Below, in pieces: positions 13,885-22,769 of a stretch of 64,000 nt of DNA (its first letter is position 1; each line of letters begins with the position of its first letter). The stretch lies in contig NZ_JACEOG010000001.1 of assembly GCF_013868155.1 (NCBI RefSeq), positions 372,001-436,000 on the forward strand, given 5' to 3'. Position numbers and translations under genes: made by a program. The DNA is from Aeromicrobium phoceense (GTDB lineage Bacteria; Actinomycetota; Actinomycetes; Propionibacteriales; Nocardioidaceae). The notes under the pieces were generated by a model that saw nothing but the letters and a program-made list of their open reading frames with translations, was not told the DNA's origin and ran no database searches.

Positions 13885-14643
13885 TCAGCCCAGCGTGGGG
13901 ATGAGCTCGTCGAGGTACTCCACCGTGTCGGGCCAGCCCTCGACCGCGTGGCACGGGACGCCGAGCGCCAGCACCGGGTAGTCGTTGCCCTCGGGGTCGA
14001 GCCGGTCGCCGACGAACAGCATGTCGTCGAGGCTGATGCCGGTGGCGTCCGCCAGCTGCTTCATCCCGTAGGCCTTGTCGATCCCGCGGTGGGTGATGTC
14101 GACCGAGGTGGAGCCGCCCGAGCGCACCTCGAGATCGGGCAGCACGGCGGCGACGGCGTCGCGCAGTGCGCCCTTCTTCCTCCCGTCGGGGTCCCACGCC
14201 ATCTTCGCCTCGATCGGCGCCTTCTGACCGAGCGCGGAGAAGGTGATCTGCGAGCCGCGGTCCTCCAGGATGTCGCCCCAGGTCTGCGACTCCCACAGGC
14301 CGAGGCGCTTCGCCTCCTGTTCGACCGCGGCGAGCGCGCGATCGCGCTCGTCCTCGGTCAGGGCGTGCGCGTAGACCGTGACGATCTCGTCGCCGCGCAG
14401 CCGGTAGTACTGGGTGCCGCACGTGGGCAGCAGGTGGATCCGCTCCAGTACCTCGGCGGGAGCGGGCGGCAGCTGCTCCACGACCTGTTTGCGGAACTGC
14501 TCCAGCTGGCCACCGGAGATGATCGCCACCTCGACGCGTTCGGCGAGCCGGACGAGCTGGTCGCCGATGGCCTCGGGGATCGCGCACTTCGACGGGGCGA
14601 GCGTGTCGTCGAGATCGAAGGCGACGAGTCGGGGTCCGGACAC
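13885..14643 (-). CDS. HAD-IIB phosphatase/phosphomannomutase-like protein
   Basis: A 252-residue HAD-superfamily protein with a type IIB cap. Motif I is FDLDDTLAPSK, motif II ISGG, motif III a Lys, and motif IV GDRLDPEGNDYPV. The pattern DDTLAPSK with GD-x3-PEGNDYP and the middle block PTCGTQYYRL is closest to the eukaryotic PMM2 type of phosphomannomutase. With manA opposite and manC nearby, a step from mannose-6-phosphate to mannose-1-phosphate would close the route to GDP-mannose. This function is inference; a sugar phosphatase is the alternative. GTG 14643 lies 7 nt after TAGACT and is divergent from manA. Confidence 0.8.
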   Translation of the reverse strand: MSGPRLVAFDLDDTLAPSKCAIPEAIGDQLVRLAERVEVAIISGGQLEQFRKQVVEQLPPAPAEVLERIHLLPTCGTQYYRLRGDEIVTVYAHALTEDERDRALAAVEQEAKRLGLWESQTWGDILEDRGSQITFSALGQKAPIEAKMAWDPDGRKKGALRDAVAAVLPDLEVRSGGSTSVDITHRGIDKAYGMKQLADATGISLDDMLFVGDRLDPEGNDYPVLALGVPCHAVEGWPDTVEYLDELIPTLG

Positions 14644-14650
14644 GCGAGGG

Positions 14651-14660
14651 AGTCTACTGT
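14651..14660. promoter_or_regulatory. Overlapping divergent -10 elements (PMM-like / manA)
   Basis: In the 24-bp gap, minus-strand TAGACT (14651-14656) ends 7 nt before the PMM-like GTG, and plus-strand TACTGT (14655-14660) ends 7 nt before the manA ATG. The two hexamers share two base pairs, so RNA polymerase can hardly occupy both promoters at once. Confidence 0.6.
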
Positions 14661-14667
14661 TGAGTAC

Positions 14668-15879
14668 ATGCGCCGTCTGCACAACATGACCCAGGCGTAC
14701 GACTGGGGCTCCACGAGTGACATTCCTCGATTCCTGGGGCGCACGGGATCGGGGGAACCGGTCGCCGAGATGTGGCTGGGCACCCATCCCCTGGCCCCCT
14801 CGCAGGTCGAGACGCCCGAGGGCCTGCGCCCGCTGTCCGACGTGGCCGGCGAGATCCCCTTCATGCTCAAGATCCTCGCGGCCGAGCAGCCGCTGTCGAT
14901 CCAGGTGCACCCCGGCCAGGCCGAGGCCCGCGAGGGATTCGCGCGCGAGGAGGCGGCCGGCGTGCCGCTGGACTCGCCACAGCGCGTGTTCAAGGACCCG
15001 AACCACAAGCCCGAGATGGTCTACGCGCTCAGCACCTTCGACACCCTCGTGGGCTTCCGCCCCACCGCCGAGATCCTGCGCGTCTTCTCCCAGCTCGACA
15101 CCCCCACGATCAACGCCGCGTCCGCCACCCTGCGCGCGAAGACGGGCTTCAAGGGCATCGTCCGCGTCCTGGAGAACCTGCTGATCGCGCCCCCGCCGCC
15201 GGCCGAGATCGCCCAGGTCGTCATCCAGTGCAAGGCGCTCGTGCACGACGGCGTCGACATCAAGCGCGCCTACAGCACCGCGGCGATGATCGCCCGGCAC
15301 CATCCCGACGACGTGGGCATCGTGGTCTCGCTGCTGCTCAACCGCTTCACGCTCCAGCCGGGCGAGGCGATGTTCCTGGGCACGGGCGTCATCCACGCGC
15401 ACCTGTCGGGCCTGTGCCTGGAGGCCATGGTCAACTCCGACAACGTCATGCGCGCCGGACTCACCCGCAAGGCGCTCGACCCCGAGGGCCTCATCCGCTG
15501 CCTCGAGGCCGGCATGGCCCGCGTCGCTCGGGTCGAGCCGGGGTACCCCTCGTTCTCCACGGAGGTCTACCACCCGGAGGTCGAGGAGTTCGCGCTCGCG
15601 GTCACCCAGGTGTCCCCCGCCGACCCCGACGGCGTCTCGATCATCGCCGCCGCGCACTCGATCGTCATGTGCATCGGCGGTGCCGTGCAGCTGCTGAACT
15701 CGCGCGGCGAGAAGGTTCCGCTGAGCCGCGGCGAGACGGTCTACACCGATGCCGAGGACGGCGACCTCACCTTGGTGGGCACGGGCGAGATCGCCCAGAT
15801 CTACCTGCCCGGTCCCGGCACGCCCGACTCCGAGCTCAAGGACCTGGTGGGCCACCGGCCCGTACGCGCGATCCCCTGA
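14668..15879 (+). CDS. manA: Mannose-6-phosphate isomerase, class I
   Basis: Zn-dependent isomerase that interconverts fructose-6-phosphate and mannose-6-phosphate. The 403-residue protein begins with AYDWGSTSDIPRFLG and shows the metal-site blocks SIQVHPG (Gln and His ligands), KPEMVYAL (Glu ligand) and GVIHAHLSG (His ligand). NSDNVMRAGLT is the substrate-site signature. ATG 14668 follows TACTGT by 7 nt. It lies between the PMM-like gene and the convergent manC gene, which together could turn fructose-6-phosphate into GDP-mannose for glycans. Confidence 0.96.
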   Translation: MRRLHNMTQAYDWGSTSDIPRFLGRTGSGEPVAEMWLGTHPLAPSQVETPEGLRPLSDVAGEIPFMLKILAAEQPLSIQVHPGQAEAREGFAREEAAGVPLDSPQRVFKDPNHKPEMVYALSTFDTLVGFRPTAEILRVFSQLDTPTINAASATLRAKTGFKGIVRVLENLLIAPPPPAEIAQVVIQCKALVHDGVDIKRAYSTAAMIARHHPDDVGIVVSLLLNRFTLQPGEAMFLGTGVIHAHLSGLCLEAMVNSDNVMRAGLTRKALDPEGLIRCLEAGMARVARVEPGYPSFSTEVYHPEVEEFALAVTQVSPADPDGVSIIAAAHSIVMCIGGAVQLLNSRGEKVPLSRGETVYTDAEDGDLTLVGTGEIAQIYLPGPGTPDSELKDLVGHRPVRAIP

Positions 15880-15882
15880 GGA

Positions 15883-16935
15883 TCAGAGCAGGTCGGCGCG
15901 GTCGAGCCCGGGCAGTTGCGCCACGATCTCCTTGACCCGCTGCGACTGGGCGAGGTCGAGCACCAGCACGGCGTCGTCGGTCTGCACGACGGCCACGTTG
16001 CGCAGGCCCAGCACGGCGATCTGCACGCCCTCCTGCCCCCGGGCCACGCCGTCGGCGTCCACCCAGAGCACGTCGGGCGACGAGCCGAGCGGAGCGATGG
16101 AGGCGAAGTCGCCGAGGTCGTCCCACCCGAAGGTGGCCGGGACGACCGCCATGCCGCCCTCCGCGGCCACCGGCTCGGCGACGGCGTGGTCGATGGCGAT
16201 CTTCTCCAGCGTCGGCCAGGTGCGACCGAGCTCGGCCACGAAGGCGGGGGTGCCCCACGCGGCCGCGACCGCCCGGAGGCCGGCGGCGAGCTCGGGCCGG
16301 AAGCGTGCTAGCGAGTCGAGCAGGACCGACGCGCGGGCCACGAACATCCCGGCGTTCCACACGTGGTCGCCCGAGGCCAGGTAGCCGCGCGCGGTCTCCT
16401 CGTCGGGCTTCTCCACGAAGCTGCGCACCGCCCGGGCCGAGCCGAACCCCTCGAGCGGGTCGCCCGACGCGATGTAGCCGAACGCGGTGGACGGCTCGGT
16501 GGGCTCGATCCCGATCGTGACGATGTAGCCCTGCTCGGCCACGGCGATCGCCTCGCGCACGGCGTCGGCGAAGCGGTCGGGGTCGGGGATGCGGTGGTCG
16601 GCGGCGAACGAGCCCACGACGGCGTCGGGGTCGGCGCGCTCGATGATCGCGGCGGCGAGACCGATCGCCGGCATCGACTCGCGCGGCGACGGCTCGAGCA
16701 GCAGGTTCACGAGCTCGGGCAGCTGCGCGGCGATCGCGCTGCCGTGCGCCGCGCCGGACACCACGTGGATGTGCTCGACCGACGCGAGCGGCAGCATCCG
16801 GTCCCACGTCTGCTGGATCAGCGTGCGGCCGGTGCCCTCGAGATCGAGCAGGAACTTCGGCCGGGCCTTCCGCGACAGCGGCCACAGGCGGGTTCCGGCG
16901 CCGCCGGCCGGGATGATGGCGTGGAACGTGGACAC
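15883..16935 (-). CDS. manC: Mannose-1-phosphate guanylyltransferase
   Basis: Makes GDP-mannose from GTP and mannose-1-phosphate. The 350-residue protein is the nucleotidyltransferase domain alone, without the isomerase domain of fused ManC proteins. Key blocks are IIPAGGAGTRLWPLSRK (GTP binding), FAADHRIPD, FVEKPD and WNAGMF. GTG 16935 is chosen because TACAGT (16943-16948, minus strand) ends 7 nt before it; GTG 16944 would fall in the promoter. It converges on manA with a 3-nt gap. Confidence 0.95.
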   Translation of the reverse strand: MSTFHAIIPAGGAGTRLWPLSRKARPKFLLDLEGTGRTLIQQTWDRMLPLASVEHIHVVSGAAHGSAIAAQLPELVNLLLEPSPRESMPAIGLAAAIIERADPDAVVGSFAADHRIPDPDRFADAVREAIAVAEQGYIVTIGIEPTEPSTAFGYIASGDPLEGFGSARAVRSFVEKPDEETARGYLASGDHVWNAGMFVARASVLLDSLARFRPELAAGLRAVAAAWGTPAFVAELGRTWPTLEKIAIDHAVAEPVAAEGGMAVVPATFGWDDLGDFASIAPLGSSPDVLWVDADGVARGQEGVQIAVLGLRNVAVVQTDDAVLVLDLAQSQRVKEIVAQLPGLDRADLL

Positions 16936-16942
16936 GGCGGTC

Positions 16943-17001
16943 ACTGTAGTGGTCCACGAGGGACGGCGTAACGGGTCGACAGCGCGCGGGCCAGCCATAC
17001 T
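16943..17001. promoter_or_regulatory. Divergent leaderless promoters (manC / carboxyltransferase)
   Basis: TACAGT on the minus strand (16943-16948) ends 7 nt before the manC GTG. CATACT on the plus strand (16996-17001) ends 7 nt before the carboxyltransferase GTG. No ribosome-binding sequence was seen for either gene. Confidence 0.5.
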
Positions 17002-17008
17002 GGGTGCC

Positions 17009-18436
17009 GTGTCCCGCCTCACCGCCCGTGAACTGATCGACCTCGTCCTCGACCCCGGATCCTGGGAGTCGTGGGACGAGCCGGTCGACCACACCGTGCA
17101 CCCCGAGCCCTACCGCACCGACCTGCTGGCCGCGGCCGAGCGCGCGGGCACCGACGAGTCGATCATCACCGGTCGCGCCCTGATGCGAGGCCGGCCGGTG
17201 GCCGTCTTGGTGAACGAGTTCAAGTTCCTCGCCGGATCGATCGGGCAGGTGGCGGCCGAGCGCATCGTGCGCGCCGTGCGACGCGCCACCGCCGAGGGGA
17301 TCCCCGTGCTGGCCACCACCGCCTCGGGCGGCACGCGCATGCAGGAGGGCACGCCCGCGTTCGTCCGCATGGTCGACATCTCCCGCGCGCTGATGGACCA
17401 CAAGGCGGCCGGCCTGCCCTACCTCATCTACCTGCGCCACCCCACCACCGGCGGCGTCTTCGCCTCGTGGGGATCGCTCGGCCACATCACGATCGCCGAG
17501 CCCGGCGCCCTCATCGGCTTCCTCGGCCCGAAGGTCTACGAGCTGCTCAACGGCGCTCCCTTCCCGCCCGGCATCCAGACCTCGGACAACCTCGCGAACC
17601 GCGGCATCATCGATGCCGTCGTGATGCCCGAGGAGCTGCCGTTCATGGTGGACACGGCGCTGTCGATCCTCATCGACCCGCCGAGGGAGTCCACCCGGGC
17701 CCGGCGTCCGGGCGCGACGGAGCGCCGCCACGAGACGTGGGACTCGGTGCTGCTCACCCGCACCCCCGACCGCCCCGGCGTCCGTGAGGTGCTGCGCTGG
17801 GGCTGCGACGAGATCATCCGCCTGCAGGGCACCGAGCGCGGCGAGCGCGACGCCGCGATGATCGTCGCGCTGGCCCGGATCGACGGCGAGCCCTGCGTCG
17901 TGATCGGTCAGGACCGCACGACCCAGAGCCGGATCAAGCCGATGGGCCCCGCGGCGCTGCGTGAGGCCCGGCGCGGCATGAAGCTTGCGAACGAGCTCGG
18001 CCTACCGCTCGTGTCGTTCATCGACACCCCGGGGGCCGAGCTGTCCCCCGATGCCGAGCAGGGCGCCATCGCGGGCGAGATCGCCCGCTGCATCAGCTCG
18101 ATGTCGACGATGCGCGTCCCCTCCGTCTCGGTGCTGCTGGGCCAGGGCTGCGGGGGCGGCGCGCTGGCGCTGCTGCCGGCCTCCCGCACGATCGCGGCCG
18201 AGAACTCGTGGCTCTCGCCACTGCCGCCCGAGGGCGCCAGTGCCATCGTCTTCGGCGACGTCGACCACGCCGCCCAGCTGTCCGCCGAGCAGCGCATCAG
18301 CGCCTTCGACCTCCACGAGTCCGGCGCGGTGCACCACCTCGTGCCCGAGCCGGACGACGACGACCCCGAGTCCTTCGCCCGGGCGATGGCGGCCGAGGTG
18401 GCCCATCACCTGCGTGAGCTGAGGGGGCAGGCATGA
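17009..18436 (+). CDS. Fused acetyl/acyl-CoA carboxylase carboxyltransferase
   Basis: Carboxyltransferase that moves the carboxyl group from biotin to acetyl-CoA or another acyl-CoA. The 475 residues hold a beta-type half (ASGGTRMQEG, GSLGHITIAEPGALIGFLGP) followed by an alpha-type half (FIDTPGAELSPDAEQGAIAGEIA, GQGCGGGALAL). The Cys4 zinc finger of E. coli AccD is absent. GTG 17009 follows CATACT by 7 nt. Its stop overlaps the mshD start (ATGA), so the two are co-translated. No biotin carboxylase or carrier gene is in the window, so the acyl substrate is uncertain. Confidence 0.9.
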   Translation: MSRLTARELIDLVLDPGSWESWDEPVDHTVHPEPYRTDLLAAAERAGTDESIITGRALMRGRPVAVLVNEFKFLAGSIGQVAAERIVRAVRRATAEGIPVLATTASGGTRMQEGTPAFVRMVDISRALMDHKAAGLPYLIYLRHPTTGGVFASWGSLGHITIAEPGALIGFLGPKVYELLNGAPFPPGIQTSDNLANRGIIDAVVMPEELPFMVDTALSILIDPPRESTRARRPGATERRHETWDSVLLTRTPDRPGVREVLRWGCDEIIRLQGTERGERDAAMIVALARIDGEPCVVIGQDRTTQSRIKPMGPAALREARRGMKLANELGLPLVSFIDTPGAELSPDAEQGAIAGEIARCISSMSTMRVPSVSVLLGQGCGGGALALLPASRTIAAENSWLSPLPPEGASAIVFGDVDHAAQLSAEQRISAFDLHESGAVHHLVPEPDDDDPESFARAMAAEVAHHLRELRGQA

Positions 18437-19227
18437 CGCTCCTCGACCTGGCCGAGGCCGTCCTCGAGGCCGACGGCGTCGCTCCGTTCAACGAGGCCAC
18501 CACCATCGCGCTGCGCGACGGCACTGCCCTGCGCCTGGAGCGGTACGACGAGGTCGTGGGTGCCGTCGCGGTCGGCGACGCCCCCGTCGAGTTCGTCGTC
18601 CACCCGCGCTACCGCCGCCAGGGCCGAGGCCGCGCGCTCGTCGACGACCTGGTCGCCCGCGGTGAGACCCGGTTCTGGGCCCACGGCGACCTGCCGGGCG
18701 CCCAGGCCCTCGCCGCGGCCGCCGGGCTGCGCGCCGTGCGCACGCTGCTCGTGCTGACCACCACCGACCGTGAGGTCGAGGAGCCCCGGCTGCCCGCGGG
18801 TGTCTCGATCCGGCCCTTCGAGGAGGCCGACGCCGACGCCGTCGTCGCGGTGAACGCCCGCGCGTTCGCGCACCACCCGGAGCAGGGTGCGATGGACCGC
18901 GCCGACTTCGACCGGCGCCGCGCCCAGGCGTGGTTCGACCCCGCCGGCCTGTTCGTCGCCGAGCGCGACGGCGCGGTGGTCGGATTCCACTGGACCAAGG
19001 TCGAGGACGGCGTCGGCGAGGTCTACGTGGTGGGCGTCGATCCGTCCGCCCACGGCGGCGGGCTGGGCACCGCCCTCACCGCCGTCGGGCTGCGCCACCT
19101 GTGGTCGCAGGACGTCGCGGAGATCGACCTGTACGTCGAGGGGGACAACGACCCGGCGCTGGCGGTGTACCGGCGCCTCGGGTTCACCGAGAAGGCACGC
19201 GACGTCCTCTACGCCACGCAGGACTGA
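18433..19227 (+). CDS. mshD: Mycothiol synthase (double GNAT)
   Basis: Acetylates the cysteinyl-glucosaminyl-inositol precursor, the last step of mycothiol synthesis. The 264-residue protein contains two GNAT domains. The N-terminal one is degenerate but keeps VHPRYRRQGRGRALV; the active C-terminal one has VVGVDPSAHGGGLGTALT for acetyl-CoA binding. Family-specific blocks are AHHPEQGAMDRADF, WFDPAGLF, GFHWTKVED and LYVEGDNDPALAVYRRLGF. ATG 18433 overlaps the carboxyltransferase stop by 4 bases. Confidence 0.93.
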   Translation: MTLLDLAEAVLEADGVAPFNEATTIALRDGTALRLERYDEVVGAVAVGDAPVEFVVHPRYRRQGRGRALVDDLVARGETRFWAHGDLPGAQALAAAAGLRAVRTLLVLTTTDREVEEPRLPAGVSIRPFEEADADAVVAVNARAFAHHPEQGAMDRADFDRRRAQAWFDPAGLFVAERDGAVVGFHWTKVEDGVGEVYVVGVDPSAHGGGLGTALTAVGLRHLWSQDVAEIDLYVEGDNDPALAVYRRLGFTEKARDVLYATQD

Positions 19228-19228
19228 G

Positions 19229-20260
19229 TCAGACCAGGCCGCGCTGCAGCTCGGCGGCGATCCTGCGCACGGCGGCCGGCGCGGCCGTGCCGAACCCGAC
19301 CATCGTCGCGAAGCCGTGGATCAGCCCTTCCTCACGCTGGGCGGTCACCGGGACCCCGGCCTCGCGCAGCGCCTCGGCGTAGGCCTCGCCCTCGTCGCGC
19401 AGCGGATCGAAGGCCGCGGTGACGACGTGCGCGGGCGGCAGGTCGTGCAGGTCGCCCCGGATCGGGGAGATCCGTGGGTCCGAGCGGTCCTCGCCGCGGG
19501 CGAGGTACGCACCGGAGAACTCGTCCATGAGGTCCTCGGTCAGGAAGTACCCGTGGCCGAACTCGCGCCGGCTGCGCGTGATCGTGGTGAAGTCCGTGAC
19601 CGGGTAGACCAGCAGCTGGAAGCGCGGCACCGGCCCGCCGGAACGGACCATCTCCTGGGCCACGACGGTGGCCAGGTTGCCCCCGGCGCTGTCACCGCCG
19701 ACCGCGATCCGGTCGGGGTCGAGCGCCAGGCCCGACGCGTTCTCGCAGACCCAGATCCACGCCGCGAGGCAGTCGTCCACGGCTGCGGGGAACGGGTGCT
19801 CGGGAGCGAGCCGGTAGTCCACCGCGACGACGCGCACCATCGCCTGCTCCGCCAGGTAGCGGCACACCGCGTCGTGGCTGTCCAGGTCACCGAGGGTGAA
19901 GCCGCCGCCGTGGAACCACACGAGCGCGGGCGAGGGCCCGCGCAGGTCCCGCGGCGTGTAGAACCGGAGCCGGAGCGGGCCGGCGGGACCGGCGATCTGC
20001 CGCTCGGTGACGGCGCCGATGGGCTGGGCGCCACCGAGCAGCCGATCGGCGCGGACCAGGTCGCGTCGCTGACGGCTGATCGGGGTGGCGGCGGGGTCGG
20101 GATTCTCGAGTCGCAGGAGCGCCAGCAGGGCCTGCATGTCGGGGTGCAGCACCTGGTCGCCGTGCCGGACCGGCCGGCCGAAGGCGACCCGTTTCAGCGG
20201 CCTGGGAGCCGCGCCGACGGCGGCGACAGCGGCCCTCCGGGCCCGTCCTGAGACGCTCAT
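19229..20260 (-). CDS. Alpha/beta hydrolase (HSL-type esterase)
   Basis: Carboxylesterase of the hormone-sensitive-lipase family, 343 residues. It has the oxyanion motif WFHGGGFTLGD, the nucleophile elbow GGDSAGGN, and the remaining triad residues in AAFDPLRDEG (Asp) and GLIHGF (His). The arrangement is typical of bacterial LipN/LipR-type esterases. ATG 20260 lies 7 nt after TACGTT on the minus strand. No true signal peptide is seen, so it is probably cytoplasmic. It converges on mshD with 1 nt between the genes. The substrate is unknown. Confidence 0.92.
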   Translation of the reverse strand: MSVSGRARRAAVAAVGAAPRPLKRVAFGRPVRHGDQVLHPDMQALLALLRLENPDPAATPISRQRRDLVRADRLLGGAQPIGAVTERQIAGPAGPLRLRFYTPRDLRGPSPALVWFHGGGFTLGDLDSHDAVCRYLAEQAMVRVVAVDYRLAPEHPFPAAVDDCLAAWIWVCENASGLALDPDRIAVGGDSAGGNLATVVAQEMVRSGGPVPRFQLLVYPVTDFTTITRSRREFGHGYFLTEDLMDEFSGAYLARGEDRSDPRISPIRGDLHDLPPAHVVTAAFDPLRDEGEAYAEALREAGVPVTAQREEGLIHGFATMVGFGTAAPAAVRRIAAELQRGLV

Positions 20261-20391
20261 GGGGGCGAACGTAGCAGCACCATCCGTCACCCCAGTCACG
20301 CCGATCCGACCATTGGCGCGCTTTTTCTTGGGACATGGCGCATCATGAAGGGGACGACACCACGTCTCGTAGGCGACGAGAGGACAAGTCG

Positions 20392-20580
20392 ATGGGCACT
20401 GCCAAAGCACTCAAGGTCGACCAGAGGGACCCGCAGCCCAGCTTGGCCGCGCCCTTGGGCGAGACTCCGGTGGCCCGCCCCGGCTTCCGCCGCTCCATGC
20501 TCTTCCTCGTCCTGCTCTCGGTCCCGCTGTGGGCCGCGATCGCCGGCGGCGCCTACCTCATGGTCCAGGCGCTCGGCTGA
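20392..20580 (+). CDS. Small one-helix membrane protein
   Basis: A 62-residue protein of unknown function. A charged N-terminus (MGTAKALKVDQRDPQP) leads to one membrane helix at about residues 36-58 (MLFLVLLSVPLWAAIAGGAY). ATG 20392 has a GAGAGGA ribosome site. An in-frame ATG at 20335 would add a basic stretch without a ribosome site. It ends 39 nt before ppk, directly ahead of a PHO-box-like repeat, so it may not be co-transcribed with ppk. Confidence 0.7.
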   Translation: MGTAKALKVDQRDPQPSLAAPLGETPVARPGFRRSMLFLVLLSVPLWAAIAGGAYLMVQALG

Positions 20581-20598
20581 GTTCACCGTCCCGTCACC
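20581..20598 (+). promoter_or_regulatory. PHO-box-like repeat upstream of ppk
   Basis: GTTCACC (20581-20587) is followed 11 bp later by CGTCACC (20592-20598), 5 of 7 bases matching. The actinobacterial PhoP binding site is a direct repeat of GTTCACC units with an 11-bp period. The site ends 21 nt before the ppk ATG. The second unit is weak, so confidence is moderate. Confidence 0.5.
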
Positions 20599-20619
20599 TT
20601 CCCGTGTCATCGTGAGCCC

Positions 20620-22752
20620 ATGGAGACCACCGACCTGACGGTCCCCGAGCCGCTCGCGTCCTCCCCCGACGAGTTCGACGTCGATCCGCCCTACGACGCG
20701 CACGACGGCGGGCTGCCCGACGACCGCTTCCTCGACCGCGAGCTGTCGTGGATCGCGTTCAACGCACGCGTGCTGGAGCTGGCCGAGCTCGAGTCCCTCC
20801 CGCTGCTGGAGCGCACGCGCTTCTTGGCGATCTTCGGCAGCAACCTCGACGAGTTCTTCATGGTGCGGATCGCCGGCCTCAAGCGGCGCATCGCCGCCGG
20901 CGTGGCCGTCCCCTCCGCGAGCGGACTGAACCCCCGCGACGTCCTGTCGTCCAGCCTCCAGGCAAGCCGCGTGCTGATGGAGCGCCAGGCGCGCCTGCTG
21001 CACGACTCGATCATGCCGGCGCTCGCCGAGGAGCAGATCCACCTGCTGCGCTGGCACGAGCTCACCGACGAGGAGCGCGGCCGGATCACGGAGTTCTATC
21101 ACCACCGCGTCTTCCCGGTGCTGACGCCGCTGGCGGTCGACCCGGCCCACCCGTTCCCCTACATCTCGGGCCTGTCGCTCAACATCGCGCTCGTGATGCG
21201 CAACCCCCGCACCGGCAAGGAGCACTTCGCCAGGGTCAAGGTGCCCCCGGTGATCCAGCGGTGGACCAAGGCCTCCGACGGCCGCTACGTCGCCCTCGAG
21301 GACGTCATCGCCGCCAACCTCGACAGCCTCTTCCCGGGCATGGAGATCATCGACCACCACACGTTCCGCGTCACGCGCAACGAGGACCTGGAGGTCGAGG
21401 AGGACGACGCGGAGAACCTGCTGAAGGCGCTCGAGAAGGAGCTGCTGCGCCGTCGCTTCGGCCCGCCGGTGCGGCTCGAGGTCGACGAGAACATGTCCGA
21501 CGCCGTCCTGGAGCTGCTCGTCAGCGAGCTGGGCGTCTCGGACGAGGAGGTCTTCCGCCTGAGCGGCCCGCTCGACCTGCGCAGCCTCAACGAGATCGCC
21601 GACAACGACCGTCCCGACCTGAAGTTCCCGCCGTTCGTGCCGGGCACGCACGAGCACCTCGCCGAGGTGGAGACCTCGAGCCCGGCCGACATGTTCAGCG
21701 CGCTGCGCAAGCGCGACGTGCTGGTGCACCACCCCTACGACTCGTTCGCCACGAGCGTGCAGCGGTTCATCGAGCAGGCCGCTGCCGACCCGCACGTGCT
21801 GGCGATCAAGCAGACGCTCTACCGCACCTCGGGTGACTCCCCGATCATCGACTCGCTGGTCGACGCCGCCCGCTCGGGCAAGCAGGTGCTGGTGCTGGTG
21901 GAGATCAAGGCGCGTTTCGACGAGCAGGCCAACATCCGCTGGGCCCGCAAGCTGGAGCGCGCCGGCTGCCACGTGGTCTACGGGCTCGTCGGCCTCAAGA
22001 CGCACTGCAAGCTCGCCCTGGTGATCCGCGACGAGCCCGACGGCCTGCGCCGCTACGCCCACATCGGCACCGGCAACTACAACCCCAAGACCGCCCGCCA
22101 CTACGAGGACTTCGGCCTGCTGACCTCGAACCGCGAGATCACCCACGACCTCACCGAGCTGTTCAACAGCCTCTCCGGATTCGCGATGACCAGCGACTAC
22201 GACTCCCTGCTCGTCGCCCCGCGCGAGCTGCGGTCGGGCCTGGTCGACCGCATCGACCGCGAGATCCGGCGGCACCGCGAGGGCAAGCCCGCGCACATCG
22301 CGTTCAAGCTCAACTCCCTCGTCGACGAGGCGATCATCGACAAGCTCTACGAGGCGTCCCGCGCCGGCGTCGGCGTCGATCTCATCATCCGCGGGATCTG
22401 CGCCCTACGCCCCGGCGTGCCGGGCCTGTCCGAGCGCATCCGCGTGCGCAGCGTCCTGGGGCGCTTCCTCGAGCACAGCCGCGTGTTCGTCTTCGGCGTG
22501 GGCGACGACCGCGAGGTGTGGATCGGCTCGTCCGACCTCATGCACCGCAACCTCGACCGCCGCGTCGAGGTGCTCGTGCGGGTGCCGTCGCAGGCCCACG
22601 TCGACCAGCTGGCCGGCCTGCTGGAGACGATGGTGTCGGACGAGACCCTCGCGTGGCACCTGGGACCGGACGGGGCATGGACCCGCGTCGTCGGCGCGAA
22701 CGTCCAGGAGCTCCTCATCGAGCGGGCACGCTCTCGCCGGTCACGGGCCTGA
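20620..22752 (+). CDS. ppk: Polyphosphate kinase 1
   Basis: Makes inorganic polyphosphate reversibly from ATP. The 710-residue protein covers all PPK1 domains: N-terminal ([15 protein letters not shown]), head ([22 protein letters not shown]), and two PLD-like catalytic domains. [21 protein letters not shown] contains the phosphoacceptor His, and [17 protein letters not shown] is also conserved. ATG 20620 follows the PHO-box-like site. It is next to mutT1 and the pst operon, so phosphate storage and uptake are encoded together. Confidence 0.97.
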   Translation: METTDLTVPEPLASSPDEFDVDPPYDAHDGGLPDDRFLDRELSWIAFNARVLELAELESLPLLERTRFLAIFGSNLDEFFMVRIAGLKRRIAAGVAVPSASGLNPRDVLSSSLQASRVLMERQARLLHDSIMPALAEEQIHLLRWHELTDEERGRITEFYHHRVFPVLTPLAVDPAHPFPYISGLSLNIALVMRNPRTGKEHFARVKVPPVIQRWTKASDGRYVALEDVIAANLDSLFPGMEIIDHHTFRVTRNEDLEVEEDDAENLLKALEKELLRRRFGPPVRLEVDENMSDAVLELLVSELGVSDEEVFRLSGPLDLRSLNEIADNDRPDLKFPPFVPGTHEHLAEVETSSPADMFSALRKRDVLVHHPYDSFATSVQRFIEQAAADPHVLAIKQTLYRTSGDSPIIDSLVDAARSGKQVLVLVEIKARFDEQANIRWARKLERAGCHVVYGLVGLKTHCKLALVIRDEPDGLRRYAHIGTGNYNPKTARHYEDFGLLTSNREITHDLTELFNSLSGFAMTSDYDSLLVAPRELRSGLVDRIDREIRRHREGKPAHIAFKLNSLVDEAIIDKLYEASRAGVGVDLIIRGICALRPGVPGLSERIRVRSVLGRFLEHSRVFVFGVGDDREVWIGSSDLMHRNLDRRVEVLVRVPSQAHVDQLAGLLETMVSDETLAWHLGPDGAWTRVVGANVQELLIERARSRRSRA

Positions 22753-22769
22753 GAGCGCACACTGTCACC

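Noticed and set aside
13885-14643. Trehalose-6-phosphate phosphatase or sucrose phosphatase for the HAD-IIB protein
   Set aside because: No trehalose synthase gene is nearby and the PEGNDYP block and mannose neighbours fit a PMM-like protein better. It remains a weaker alternative.
20296-22296. Long minus-strand frame opposite ppk
   Set aside because: Antisense shadow of polyphosphate kinase; no recognisable domain and low-complexity composition.
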